Assembly: GCA_017550775.1 (NCBI GenBank)
Contig: JAFZOA010000217.1
Span: forward strand, 1-5,407
Direction of reading: 5' to 3'
Source of the DNA: Ruminiclostridium sp.
Lineage (GTDB): Bacteria > Bacillota_A > Clostridia > Oscillospirales > Ruminococcaceae
Length of the DNA: 5,407 bases
This document shows positions 5,344-5,407 of the stretch, piece after piece (the first letter of the stretch is position 1; the number at the start of each line of letters is the position of its first letter). The notes under the pieces were generated by a model that did not search any database, was not told the DNA's origin, and saw only the letters and a program-made list of their open reading frames with translations. The position numbers and the translations under genes are program-made.

Positions 5344-5407
5344 TCAGACTCCCGCAAGCCCGATCAGCTTGTTGATGTGAATATCAACGCTGTCCAGACA
5401 CGGAAGC
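5344..5407 (-). CDS. C-terminal tail of an unidentified protein (partial)
   Basis: The - strand frame from 5406 to the TGA at 5344-5346 is open for 20 codons and reads LPCLDSVDIHINKLIGLAGV, running out of the window. The other two - strand frames here hit stops. A 21-nt gap with a ribosome site then leads to the GNAT start at 5322, the same spacing style as in the rest of the operon. That supports a real gene end. It is too short to identify, and chance openness over 20 codons is possible. Confidence 0.45.
   Translation of the reverse strand, partial: LPCLDSVDIHINKLIGLAGV

Overview
The window looks like an accessory stretch of a low-to-mid GC Gram-positive genome, most likely a gut or rumen clostridium (Ruminococcus-like). 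This rests on purine-rich Shine-Dalgarno sites before most genes, mixed GC, the protein families present and an IS256-type transposase remnant. The genus is a guess.

Layout. Positions 1-591 (+ strand) hold the 3' part of a class C beta-lactamase-fold serine hydrolase. Its stop codon lies inside a perfect 17-bp hairpin (563-604). The right arm of that hairpin carries the AGGAGG site of a broken IS256-family transposase. Only about 25 codons of the transposase survive (610-684), and its similarity ends right at the stop codon of the next gene. From 686 to the window end every gene is on the - strand, convergent with the hydrolase. In transcription order, right to left, they are: the last residues of an unidentified gene (5407-5344), a GNAT acetyltransferase (5322-4792), a PPOX/FMN-type flavoprotein (4795-4379), a small protein of unknown function (4352-3957), a PfkB-family sugar kinase (3943-3032), a DinB/YfiT-like putative metal-binding protein (2997-2308), a second GNAT (2301-1816), a third GNAT (1689-1258) and a fourth GNAT (1132-686).

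Transcription. The genes from the right edge down to 1816 are separated by 4-nt overlaps to about 34-nt gaps and are probably one operon whose promoter lies beyond the window. The last two GNATs follow gaps of about 125 nt. Each gap has a plausible sigma-A promoter, so these two are probably transcribed separately. The hairpin at 558-609 probably terminates transcription from both sides.

How the genes fit together. No single pathway is visible. Four dissimilar GNATs plus DinB, PPOX and PfkB proteins suggest small-molecule modification or detoxification, but all substrates are unknown. Base composition changes near 3010: sampled 60-nt stretches are about 53% GC in the kinase and about 35% in a GNAT. 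This, with the IS remnant at the left border, suggests a mosaic region assembled in more than one step. I found no RNA genes, CRISPR arrays, attC sites or origins. No gene-free stretch exceeds 300 bases.
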